From Aliivibrio sifiae (GTDB lineage: Bacteria > Pseudomonadota > Gammaproteobacteria > Enterobacterales > Vibrionaceae): 64,000 bases of DNA. Below, piece after piece: positions 45,978 through 53,495 of this stretch. Positions within the stretch are counted from its first letter, which is position 1; each line of letters opens with the position of its first letter. The DNA is taken from positions 244,143 to 308,142 of the forward strand of contig NZ_MSCP01000002.1 of NCBI RefSeq assembly GCF_002954715.1, given 5' to 3'. The notes below the pieces were generated by a model, which saw only the letters and a list, made by a program, of their open reading frames with translations, was not told the origin of the DNA and made no database searches. The translations under genes were made by a program, and so were the position numbers.

Positions 45978-45996
45978 GCAAATCATTATCAATTAC
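45978..45996 (+). promoter_or_regulatory. Fur box upstream of PepSY/DUF2271/DUF4198/ABC unit
   Basis: On the minus strand it matches the 19-base Fur consensus at 13 positions, including an intact GATAATGAT core. It is 37 bases before the start of the PepSY-type gene, so the unit is probably iron-repressed. Confidence 0.72.
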
Positions 45997-46033
45997 ATTG
46001 GCATCCATTATAATTAATTGATCCTGTCTATTC

Positions 46034-46678
46034 ATGCTGCTTAAAAATAAACAAGTACAATTGTGGGCGCGTCGCTTACATGTCTACGTATCAATGGCGC
46101 TTCTACTCGTTGTCTTATTTTTCTCGATCACAGGGATCACGCTAAATCGCCCTGATTGGTTTGTCAGCAGCTCTCCAGACATCAAAAACACCACTATTTC
46201 TGTTCCTAGTGATGTGCTTTTTTCTCTAGATGAAACACACCACGTTCTTTGGAATAAACCAAACACTGCCGCTTTGCTTAATTACTTAAATCAGCATTCC
46301 GACCTCTCTGGAACGCCTTCTAATATCGATGTTTTTACCGAGGTTGAAGACGGTGAATTAGTCGAGGGTGAATTGTCATTAAACTATAAAGGGCCGGGTT
46401 ATAACGCGTCTGTTTATATTGATTTAACGACAGGCATAGCAGACATCGAAAGCTCAAATTATGGCGTTGTTGCGTTATTAAATGATTTACACAAAGGACG
46501 AAACAGCGGTGAGGTCTGGAAGGCATTCATTGATATTACCGCGCTATTAATGGTCTTTTTTGTACTTACGGGCGTGTGCTTAATTTTACCGAAAAAAAGA
46601 ACACTGATGACATCAATGAAGTGGATGGCATTTGGCTCATCAATCACGCTTGCATTGTATTTTATTGCCGTACCTTAA
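46034..46678 (+). CDS. PepSY-associated membrane protein
   Basis: A 214-residue inner-membrane protein with a first helix (about 17-37), a periplasmic PepSY-like domain and two C-terminal helices. The pattern ARRLHVYVSMALLLVVLFFS-ITGITLN at the start and LNDLHKGRNSGEVWKAFID before the second helix is typical of PepSY-TM proteins found with iron-linked redox genes. It probably takes part in periplasmic metal or flavin redox chemistry. It is first in the Fur-box-preceded run. Confidence 0.82.
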   Translation: MLLKNKQVQLWARRLHVYVSMALLLVVLFFSITGITLNRPDWFVSSSPDIKNTTISVPSDVLFSLDETHHVLWNKPNTAALLNYLNQHSDLSGTPSNIDVFTEVEDGELVEGELSLNYKGPGYNASVYIDLTTGIADIESSNYGVVALLNDLHKGRNSGEVWKAFIDITALLMVFFVLTGVCLILPKKRTLMTSMKWMAFGSSITLALYFIAVP

Positions 46679-46710
46679 CCCTTTTATCTTGTATCCATAA
46701 GGACATCACA

Positions 46711-47235
46711 ATGGCTTCACTCTCTACCTATTTACGTCATTCAATTGCAGCGATGATAGTAACGACGCCTCTTTTGGTTAATTCAGCGACTATTTCTGAG
46801 AGTGCGAAAGTCGATGTTACTTTTGAGCTTCCGACGATTACGACAACCATGTACGCGCGTCCTTATGTGGCGGTGTGGATTGAAAACAGCGAACGTAAAT
46901 CAGTAAAAACGATTGAGCTGTGGGTAGGTAAAGATGAGTGGCTAAAAGATCTAAGAAGTTGGTGGCGCAAAGTCGGTCGTTACGATCGTGAATTAGTTGA
47001 TGCTGTTACTTCTGCAACTCGACCAGCAGGAAAATATAAATTCAGTTGGGATGGAAAAGACGACTCAGGCCAGACGCTACCACAAGGTGACTATACGTTA
47101 CATATCGAAGTGGTTCGCGAGCATGGTGGCCGTAACTATTTACGTCAAAAAATGACGTTAGCGAATAGTGATATGACTTACCAATTAAAGCCAACAGAAG
47201 AGACTGGCGAAATCACCATTCATTATAAAAAATAA
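46711..47235 (+). CDS. DUF2271 periplasmic protein
   Basis: A 174-residue exported protein with a signal peptide (cut near residue 26). The body is an FlgD-like beta-sandwich: TRPAGKYKFSWDGKDDSG and LPQGDYTLHIEVVREHGG are DUF2271 hallmarks. AAGGA eight bases before the ATG at 46711 fixes the start. DUF2271 commonly sits between PepSY-TM and DUF4198 genes in iron-regulated loci, as here. Function is not established. Confidence 0.88.
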   Translation: MASLSTYLRHSIAAMIVTTPLLVNSATISESAKVDVTFELPTITTTMYARPYVAVWIENSERKSVKTIELWVGKDEWLKDLRSWWRKVGRYDRELVDAVTSATRPAGKYKFSWDGKDDSGQTLPQGDYTLHIEVVREHGGRNYLRQKMTLANSDMTYQLKPTEETGEITIHYKK

Positions 47236-47270
47236 TTTAGATGTCTATTTATCAGGGAATTAAACACATT

Positions 47271-48116
47271 ATGAAAACAACATTAATGAACAGTAAGTTC
47301 AAAGCGGCAGTATTAACCGGCGTGATGGCTGTAGGTTTATTGGCTGCAACGACGGCTAACGCACACCCTCGTTGGGTATTGCCTTCTCATTTTACAGTAT
47401 CTAAAGAAGGCGGTGATTGGCTTACCTTTGATGTGACTGCGTCACACGGAACGTTTGTATTTGACAAACCTGCGGGCAGTGATCAAGCGCAGGTTGTGAT
47501 GCCAGATGGTCGTACTGAGCGTCCAAACTTTGTCGTTAAAGGCAAACGTCGTTCAATGTTCGACTTCTATTTTGAAGAAGAAGGCACTCATAAAGTTCGT
47601 ATTAATAATGAACCAACTTACTACACCCAATATAAAGCGGGTCGTCGTGATACGGTTAAATGGATTAAAGCGACCAAAGCCGACCGTGATTTAGTGCTGC
47701 CTAAAAAATCGCGTGATGTGGTAAGTCAAGTGAGTTTCACTCGTGCTGAAAGCTATGTAACGGTGGGCAAGCCAACAACAGAAGCGATGAAGCTTGATAA
47801 TATCTTGTTAGAGCTTAAACCATTAACTCACCCGTCTGACATTATTGAAGGCGAGCCAGTGACTTTCCAATTCTTCTTTAATGGTAAACCTCAAGCGGGT
47901 GTTACGGCTGACATTACTCGTGAAGGAACGTTATACCGCAATCATCAAGAACAAATTGATGTAGTGAGTGATAAAGAGGGAAAAATCACGTTTACTCCTG
48001 AAACTGCGGGTCGCTACCTGATGAAATCAAATTACAAAGGTGAGCTGAAAGACCACCCACTTGCAGAACAAGCAAGTGTAAATGTTCACTTAACGTTTGA
48101 AGCTCTACTTCAATAA
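47271..48116 (+). CDS. DUF4198 periplasmic protein
   Basis: A 281-residue exported protein with a signal peptide (cut after ANA near 27), after which the mature protein starts HPRWVLPSHF. DUF4198 proteins are beta-rich periplasmic factors; relatives (NikK/CbtJ types) accompany nickel or cobalt uptake, and others are linked to iron. The start MKTTLMNSKF is chosen although its ribosome site (GGGA) is rather far; an in-frame ATG at 47241 is possible. A terminator-like hairpin follows. Confidence 0.85.
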   Translation: MKTTLMNSKFKAAVLTGVMAVGLLAATTANAHPRWVLPSHFTVSKEGGDWLTFDVTASHGTFVFDKPAGSDQAQVVMPDGRTERPNFVVKGKRRSMFDFYFEEEGTHKVRINNEPTYYTQYKAGRRDTVKWIKATKADRDLVLPKKSRDVVSQVSFTRAESYVTVGKPTTEAMKLDNILLELKPLTHPSDIIEGEPVTFQFFFNGKPQAGVTADITREGTLYRNHQEQIDVVSDKEGKITFTPETAGRYLMKSNYKGELKDHPLAEQASVNVHLTFEALLQ

Positions 48117-48123
48117 TGCAGTT

Positions 48124-48159
48124 AGCACCGCTTTCCATAAAGGTTTGTGGTGCTTTTTT
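48124..48159 (+). terminator. Intrinsic terminator or attenuator inside the Fur-linked run
   Basis: AGCACC and GGTGCT arms (inner CTTT/AAAG) are followed by TTTTTT. It lies 15 bases before the next gene on the same strand, so it probably lowers rather than stops expression of the downstream ABC genes. Confidence 0.75.
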
Positions 48160-48173
48160 ATCGAGATTTATCC

Positions 48174-48491
48174 ATGGCTAAATTAAACCTGAAAACCATT
48201 TTTGTTTCTTCTCTTCTTTTTTCTTCTGCGAGTTTTGCTCATTTTCCATTAATGAGCTGTTGGTTTGAATCGGATCTAGTGCTGTGTGAAACAGGCTACA
48301 GTGATGGCAGTAAAGCCGTTGATTACGATGTGAATATGTATGACTACGATGATAATTTGATTGCAAAAGTAACCACAGATAAACGTTCAATTGCGGAATT
48401 TACGAATCCTGAAACGGATTTTTATTTGGTGTTTGATTCTGGACATGAAAGTCCTGTTGAAGTCGATGTTGTTGAGATCTCAGAGAAATGA
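48174..48491 (+). CDS. Small exported protein of the metal-uptake run
   Basis: A 105-residue protein that I do not recognise. It has a signal peptide (cut after SFA near 21), then HFPLMSCWFESDLVLCETGY with two cysteines that may form a disulfide, and an acidic beta-rich body. The start ATG at 48174 is taken because an upstream in-frame ATG lies in the terminator. It overlaps the next gene by four bases (ATGA), so it belongs to the transporter unit. A periplasmic metal-handling role is only inference. Confidence 0.8.
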   Translation: MAKLNLKTIFVSSLLFSSASFAHFPLMSCWFESDLVLCETGYSDGSKAVDYDVNMYDYDDNLIAKVTTDKRSIAEFTNPETDFYLVFDSGHESPVEVDVVEISEK

Positions 48492-49051
48492 TCATTCAAT
48501 CTGTTACTCCAGATAATGGAAGCGCAGAAGGCAAATGGATCGCACTCATTATTGGGTGCATTTTGCTTATTGCGGTGGTCGCGTTGCCATATCATCAATC
48601 GAACGATGAAGGCGTAAAGCTTGAATCACACCAAGTTCTTATCACCGATTTAGCGCAAGACGATTTAGCTATGATTGCTGAGCTACGTTTAACCTATGAA
48701 GAAATTTACGATATTCAGGCTGAATCAACAGAAGAAAATACATGGCCAGATATCGCTTATTTAGCCGATGAGTGGTTGCCTCCTTTTGTACAAGACCAAA
48801 GCTGGGAGCGCCGAGGAAAGCACCAATGGCAGCATTTAGGCAATGGCATTTATTTAGGCTTAACCTCTAAAAAAGAAGGGTCTGCGTCATTCATTTTTAA
48901 CGCGAAAGGCGATGATATTGAGCTTTGGCTGCACCATGAATTGATGTCTACGTCTATCTCCCCTGATTCAATCTCTTGGAATGAAAGCGAACTCATTCAA
49001 CAGCAGTGGGTACAAGTTATCTTCCCTGCTCATGACTCTCATTTAAATTGA
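48488..49051 (+). CDS. Single-pass membrane protein, DUF6162-like
   Basis: A 187-residue protein with one membrane helix near residues 18-36 and a periplasmic domain rich in Trp and acidic residues (EIYDIQAESTEENTWPDIAY). Context and the start MIIQSVTPDNGSAEGKW recall DUF6162 proteins that accompany metal ABC transporters; this is from memory and tentative. It overlaps the preceding gene by four bases and precedes the binding-protein gene by 22. Confidence 0.75.
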   Translation: MIIQSVTPDNGSAEGKWIALIIGCILLIAVVALPYHQSNDEGVKLESHQVLITDLAQDDLAMIAELRLTYEEIYDIQAESTEENTWPDIAYLADEWLPPFVQDQSWERRGKHQWQHLGNGIYLGLTSKKEGSASFIFNAKGDDIELWLHHELMSTSISPDSISWNESELIQQQWVQVIFPAHDSHLN

Positions 49052-49073
49052 TACCAATAAAAGATAAATAATA

Positions 49074-49997
49074 ATGATGAAATCTATTTTATACGTACGT
49101 TCTTTTGTTCTGCTTAGCTTACTTTCTTTGTTTTCTTCGTCGGCGATGTCGGCAACAAAACCTTTGGTGATTGGTATTACCTTACAGCCTTATTACAGTT
49201 ATGTGAAAGCGGTCGTGGGTGACAAAGCAGAAATTCTTCCTTTGGTTGATGCTGGGTTTAATCCACACAATTATTTACCTCAACCAAACGATTTAAAACG
49301 TTTAAATAAAATGGATGTGATTGTTGTTAATGGCATTGGGCATGATGACTTTGCGTTAAAAGTAATTTCGGCAGCAAATAACAGCAAGTTAATGGTATTA
49401 GAAGCCAATAAAGACGTTCCTTTGTTACCAGCAATGGGGCAATCGGTCGGTAAAGGGGCGGTGAACCCACATACGTTTGTTGGTCTATCTACAACAATTC
49501 AAAAGGTTTACACCATTGCCAATGAGTTATCTCGAATTGATCCTGAAAATGCCTCGTTCTACCGTAAAAATGCACGTAAATACGCGAAAAAATTCCGATT
49601 AATGAAGCGTGATGCAATGCTCTCTCTGGGTGAATTAGATACGGCGGGTATGAAGGTCGCAACTACGCACAATGCGTATGGTTACATTCTTCAAGAGTTT
49701 GGTGTGGATGTGGCTGCAGTCATTGAACCCGCTCACGGCGTAGAGCCAAGTGCGAGCCAACTGCAAGGCACGATTGAAAAGATCCGTGAATCTGACATTG
49801 ATGTTTTATTTTATGAATTGAACATGCCAAACCGTTTTGTCGACACAATCGAAGAGGCGACTGGTGTTCAGCTGTATCGTTTTTCTCACATGACGCATGG
49901 CCCTTATGAAGACAATAAAGTTGAAATCGAGATGAAATCAAATTTAGACACCTTAATCGAAGCCATGAAATTTGCTGCAGATAAGGACGCTAAATAA
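49074..49997 (+). CDS. Metal ABC transporter substrate-binding protein (ZnuA/cluster A-I type)
   Basis: A 307-residue periplasmic binding protein with a signal peptide (cut near 26). Metal ligands are plain: His in NPHNY (about 64), NPHTF (about 132) and THNAYG (about 198), with Glu in FYELNMPN as the fourth. The His-rich loop of true ZnuA is absent, which favours Mn or Fe over Zn, although that is weak evidence. It feeds the ATPase and permease encoded downstream. Confidence 0.92.
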   Translation: MMKSILYVRSFVLLSLLSLFSSSAMSATKPLVIGITLQPYYSYVKAVVGDKAEILPLVDAGFNPHNYLPQPNDLKRLNKMDVIVVNGIGHDDFALKVISAANNSKLMVLEANKDVPLLPAMGQSVGKGAVNPHTFVGLSTTIQKVYTIANELSRIDPENASFYRKNARKYAKKFRLMKRDAMLSLGELDTAGMKVATTHNAYGYILQEFGVDVAAVIEPAHGVEPSASQLQGTIEKIRESDIDVLFYELNMPNRFVDTIEEATGVQLYRFSHMTHGPYEDNKVEIEMKSNLDTLIEAMKFAADKDAK

Positions 49998-50761
49998 TGT
50001 CAGGACCAGCAATTTCGTTAACCAATGTTGGGTTAACTTATGGTGAAAATACCATTCTAGAGGGCGTGAACCAACACTTTGAAGCCGGTCAATGCCATGT
50101 GGTGATGGGGCCTAATGGCGGTGGTAAAACCTCGTTATTGCGTTCAATTTTAGGATTAACCGCGTTTCAGGGTGAAATTAATATTGAGTGGGCAGAGCAG
50201 AAAGGGGTGATTGGTTATGTGCCACAAAAAGCCGTTTTTGAATCTAGCTTGCCACTAACGGTGAAAGATTTCATTTTACTTAATCAAACACGAGTGCCTT
50301 TGTTCTTAAGTGCACTATGGCGTAAGAAAAGCAGCCAAGAAGCATTTGCAATGGCACAGTTAGAGCGTGTTGGCATGTCTAACCGTGCCGATCGTCGAAT
50401 GGGACAGCTGTCTGGTGGTGAGCAACAGCGCGTGTTATTCGCACAAGCGTTATTGGATAATCCGGATCTACTTGTTCTTGATGAACCAACAACAGGAATG
50501 GATGAACACGGGGTTCGTTATCTTGAATCCTTAATGCATGAATTTATCGCGCAAGGTAAAACGGTATTGGCCGTTCACCACGATGTTACCGCTGTTCGCC
50601 GTCTTAAAGCTCACGTTCATGTTATTAATCGTAATTTAGTTGATTCAGGCTGTTATTCAGAAGTATTAAAGCCTGAGAAAATTGAGCGTTTATTCAATCA
50701 TTATACGGGTGCAAGTGCTCAGTATGATGGGGCGAAAACTAATAATGGAGAGGCTGCATAA
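49997..50761 (+). CDS. Metal ABC transporter ATP-binding protein (ZnuC/MntB-like)
   Basis: A 254-residue ATPase. Walker A is GPNGGGKTS (about 35-43), the signature LSGGEQQRV near 135, Walker B LLVLDEPTTGMD near 156 and the switch His in AVHHD. It overlaps the binding-protein gene and the permease gene by one base each, so the three are one transporter. Confidence 0.95.
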   Translation: MSGPAISLTNVGLTYGENTILEGVNQHFEAGQCHVVMGPNGGGKTSLLRSILGLTAFQGEINIEWAEQKGVIGYVPQKAVFESSLPLTVKDFILLNQTRVPLFLSALWRKKSSQEAFAMAQLERVGMSNRADRRMGQLSGGEQQRVLFAQALLDNPDLLVLDEPTTGMDEHGVRYLESLMHEFIAQGKTVLAVHHDVTAVRRLKAHVHVINRNLVDSGCYSEVLKPEKIERLFNHYTGASAQYDGAKTNNGEAA

Positions 50762-51636
50762 TGGAACTGTTTCGTCATTGGGCGTTATATGGCGTCGAGC
50801 AAGGCTTTTTAAGTGACAGTTTTTCATATGCCTTTATGGTCAATGCTATTGTTGCTGCCATCCTTTTAGGACCATTGTTAGGTGGATTAGGAACCTTAGT
50901 AATTGCAAAGCGTTTGGCCTTTTTCTCTGAAGCCGTTGGTCACGCCGCCTTAACAGGTATCGCGTTAGGCGTGTTATTGGGAGAGCCCGCAGAGAATCCA
51001 ATTATCGGCTTATTTAGTTTCTGTATGATCTTTGCTTTGTTACTGCATTTTGTGAGAAACCGAACCAATGTGCCTTACGATACGTTAGTTGGGGTGTTCC
51101 TTGCCTTGGCATTGGCTGTGGGTGCAGCATTACTGATGTACGTAGCACGTAAAATTAATATTCACATGCTAGAGAACGTATTGTTTGGTTCCATCTTAAC
51201 GGTGACGGATCAAGATATTGCGATTTTAGCGGGCAGTTGTTTATTGATAGTGGTGGTATTAATTCCGACGTTTAATCGTATTTTATTAACCTGTATCAGC
51301 CCTGATATTGCCAGAGTTCGTGGCTACAAAACCAATTTTTATGACTACCTGTTTGTGATGATGATTACTCTTGTGACGATTGCATCGGTAAAAATTGTCG
51401 GTGCGGTTTTAGTTGGCGCGTTATTACTCATACCTGGTGCGACGGCTCGATTGTTAACTAAGAACATGGGCAGTTTTGTCTTGATGTCTGCGTTATTAGC
51501 GACAATATCGTGCTTGATTGGCACCGTATTACCAATGGAATTAGAGCTGCCAGTGCCTTCTGGGGCAGCAATTATTATTGTTTCAGCTTTCTTCTTTTTA
51601 CTTGCGACGAGCTACCGAATTCTTCGTAAGAATTAA
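50761..51636 (+). CDS. Metal ABC transporter permease (ZnuB family)
   Basis: A 291-residue membrane protein with about eight helices of the ABC-3 permease family. Typical stretches are LLGGLGTLVIAKRLAFFSEA followed by VGHAALTGIA, and VGAVLVGALLLIPGATA. It completes the transporter with the upstream ATPase and binding protein. Confidence 0.95.
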   Translation: MELFRHWALYGVEQGFLSDSFSYAFMVNAIVAAILLGPLLGGLGTLVIAKRLAFFSEAVGHAALTGIALGVLLGEPAENPIIGLFSFCMIFALLLHFVRNRTNVPYDTLVGVFLALALAVGAALLMYVARKINIHMLENVLFGSILTVTDQDIAILAGSCLLIVVVLIPTFNRILLTCISPDIARVRGYKTNFYDYLFVMMITLVTIASVKIVGAVLVGALLLIPGATARLLTKNMGSFVLMSALLATISCLIGTVLPMELELPVPSGAAIIIVSAFFFLLATSYRILRKN

Positions 51637-51688
51637 TAGAATAGAACTCATGAATAATCGAAGAACATAAGTATAGATAGGATAAGAA

Positions 51689-52573
51689 ATGAAACAGAAT
51701 TCAATGAAATGGATAGTGATTGTTAGTGTATGTGTAGCCTCACTATTTAATATGAAAGCAGCAATCGCAGCAGATGTATTAACGGCAACCCCTGTGACGT
51801 ATATGCTATCAAGCGAGCTATTAAAAGAGACCTCATTAACGACAAAATATTTACCACCAAATCGTTATGGGATTGAGCGTTTACCCAATTGGTTTGCCAC
51901 TAAAGGGGTAAAAACCGTTCAAGATTCAGCAAAAACAGCCCAAGCGGTTGTGACGATTGGTGCGGTATGGGCTGATGATCCTCTTTATGTGAACGCAAGA
52001 TACAGCAATATTCAGATTATTGAAGTCGATGCTTCTCAAGCAATTACTCCTCGCGCACAAGGTGTGGCAGCATTACGTTTATCTGATGGCTCGACTTCAA
52101 AATACGCATGGTTAAACCCAACAAATTTAATCCGAATGGTAGCGATTGTTAGTGATGATTTTCAACGTATCTGGCCTGATAAATCAGAGCAGATCCAAAA
52201 AAACCAAGAGCAGTTTATGCTGTCGGTGCGTCAATTAATTAACCAGCAACAAAAAGTGATTTTAGATAATGATATCGACTCGGTTATTTTACTGTCTGAG
52301 CAGTTAGAAGACTTTGCCTCTGGCAATCAATTGTTTGTGGTTGATCGCTTAACAAAACCTGCTCTTGAGTGGACTGAAGACGATAAAGCACAGTTGAAAG
52401 AATTAATTGAAGAAGACGATTCAGTTTGGATTATCACAACTCAAAAGCCAAACAAACAGATGCAAGCATTGCTACCAATGGATCGTGTATTAGTTGTCGA
52501 TGCGGTTGATCGTTGGGGCAGAGTAGGAATAAACACCAAAGCGCCATTACAGAGATGGCAGTTAACGTTATAG
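51689..52573 (+). CDS. ZnuA-like solute-binding-protein paralogue lacking metal ligands
   Basis: A 294-residue exported protein with a signal peptide (cut after AIA near 27). The fold pattern of cluster A-I binding proteins is kept, for example KYAWLNPTNLIRMVAIVSDD matching the usual HxWLDPxN, and QKNQEQF. The ligand histidines are gone: NPHNY is replaced by PPNRYG and the His before WL by Ala. It probably does not bind metal in the usual way and may be a partner or regulator of the transporter. It lies 52 bases after the permease. Confidence 0.7.
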   Translation: MKQNSMKWIVIVSVCVASLFNMKAAIAADVLTATPVTYMLSSELLKETSLTTKYLPPNRYGIERLPNWFATKGVKTVQDSAKTAQAVVTIGAVWADDPLYVNARYSNIQIIEVDASQAITPRAQGVAALRLSDGSTSKYAWLNPTNLIRMVAIVSDDFQRIWPDKSEQIQKNQEQFMLSVRQLINQQQKVILDNDIDSVILLSEQLEDFASGNQLFVVDRLTKPALEWTEDDKAQLKELIEEDDSVWIITTQKPNKQMQALLPMDRVLVVDAVDRWGRVGINTKAPLQRWQLTL

Positions 52574-52607
52574 CTGTACCTAAGTTGGGCACGTTTAGTC
52601 TAAACAG

Positions 52608-52655
52608 AAAAGCAGTAGGGGCTTATTATTACGATCTAGCACCTACTGCTTTTTT
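52608..52655 (+). terminator. Intrinsic terminator of the metal-uptake run
   Basis: AAAGCAGTAGG pairs with CCTACTGCTTT across about 22 bases and is followed by T residues. Confidence 0.85.
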
Positions 52656-52691
52656 ATTGTTTTAGTATGGTTAATTTATAAGGTAATACAT

Positions 52692-53171
52692 TTAATGGGG
52701 GGTCATTAAATTTGATGCGTTATTGCTATTTAACGATTCATTCCAAGAAAGGCTCGCCATTAATTTAACGTGCATCTCAATGAGTGAATGGGCTTTCTTA
52801 TTCCATGTGGATTGATCTTGTTGTTGATTACAAAACTCCAAGCTGAGTACCGTGAGGTGTTGTAATCGTTTTAAGCACCAATCTTTAATATCAATATCCG
52901 TTGCAGAGTTAAAGGCGGCCACTTCTAACTTTGCACTGGCGTATTGCAACATTTGGTATGCTTTCTTTTTGTCATGATACTTGGTGTGTTCAAATACTCT
53001 TAAACTGCCATCTAACCAACAGGCTATTGCTTTACTTTGCTCGTCAGTCAATGTTGGTCCCCACACCGAATTAGGCGCAGAGTATAAGAGTGTTTCAAGC
53101 GCTTCTATTTGGTCATATTGCTTTGCTTCATACCAATTAGAAATCGAGATTAACCAAGTATCTAATGTCAT
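52692..53171 (-). CDS. Orphan helical protein, candidate immunity protein
   Basis: A 159-residue, all-helical-looking acidic protein without signal peptide or membrane helix. I do not recognise it. Its ATG overlaps (TAATG) the stop of a start-less coding remnant, a coupling typical of toxin/immunity pairs, so it may be the immunity or accessory gene of a lost effector. Trp-rich helices (LDTWLISISNWYEAKQYDQ) and a type VI island 4 kb away make that plausible but unproven. Confidence 0.7.
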   Translation of the reverse strand: MTLDTWLISISNWYEAKQYDQIEALETLLYSAPNSVWGPTLTDEQSKAIACWLDGSLRVFEHTKYHDKKKAYQMLQYASAKLEVAAFNSATDIDIKDWCLKRLQHLTVLSLEFCNQQQDQSTWNKKAHSLIEMHVKLMASLSWNESLNSNNASNLMTPH

Positions 53172-53317
53172 TATGCTGCCTCATCCCAATGTTTAACGAA
53201 ATGGTTGTCGCCAACCTGCTTACACCCTTCTATTACAATACTGCTGCGTTTTCGTATTTCATCAGCGTCTATAGAATAGTTTGGTTCATTTTCGACCAAA
53301 TTGCCAAAAGGTAAATT
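53171..53317 (-). pseudogene. 48-codon C-terminal remnant of a disrupted gene
   Basis: On the minus strand an open frame without a start codon ends at the TAA that overlaps the orphan gene ATG. Its residues (FGNLVENEPNYSIDADEIRK, then SSIVIEGCKQVGDNHFVKHW) look like real protein. In-frame TGA lies at 53318-53320, inside an inverted repeat (53315-53334) next to a run of ten C. This appears to be the 3' end of a gene deleted or cut at that point; its family is unknown. Confidence 0.55.
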
Positions 53318-53344
53318 TCACTTTTTGGTGAAATCCCCCCCCCC
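53315..53344. repeat. Inverted repeat plus C10 tract at the remnant boundary
   Basis: ATTTCAC (53315-53321) and GTGAAAT (53328-53334) are perfectly complementary and are followed at once by ten C (53335-53344). The C run is likely to vary in length by slippage. Homology-like coding sequence stops here, so it may mark a recombination scar. Confidence 0.75.
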
Positions 53345-53495
53345 TGATATTTATCTGTTTCAATAGTGAGATATTGCATTAAGTATTTATTTTAGAGTAT
53401 TGACTTTAATTTTTCTGTGGTTTTGTTAAGGTGGGCTTTAGGGACAAATGTAAACGGATGTAAATAAATACAATAATTATAAAAAGGAATGCTGT
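53345..53495 (+). other. Upstream region of the DUF3103-like gene
   Basis: With the preceding remnant this makes a 324-base gap between recognised full genes. TTGACT near 53400 could be a -35 for the next gene but no good -10 follows. AAGGA lies 7 bases before the downstream ATG. Confidence 0.4.

Noticed and set aside
48147..48173. Longer start (ATG at 48147) for the small exported protein
   Set aside because: That start lies inside the terminator hairpin and adds a polar extension that would spoil the signal peptide.
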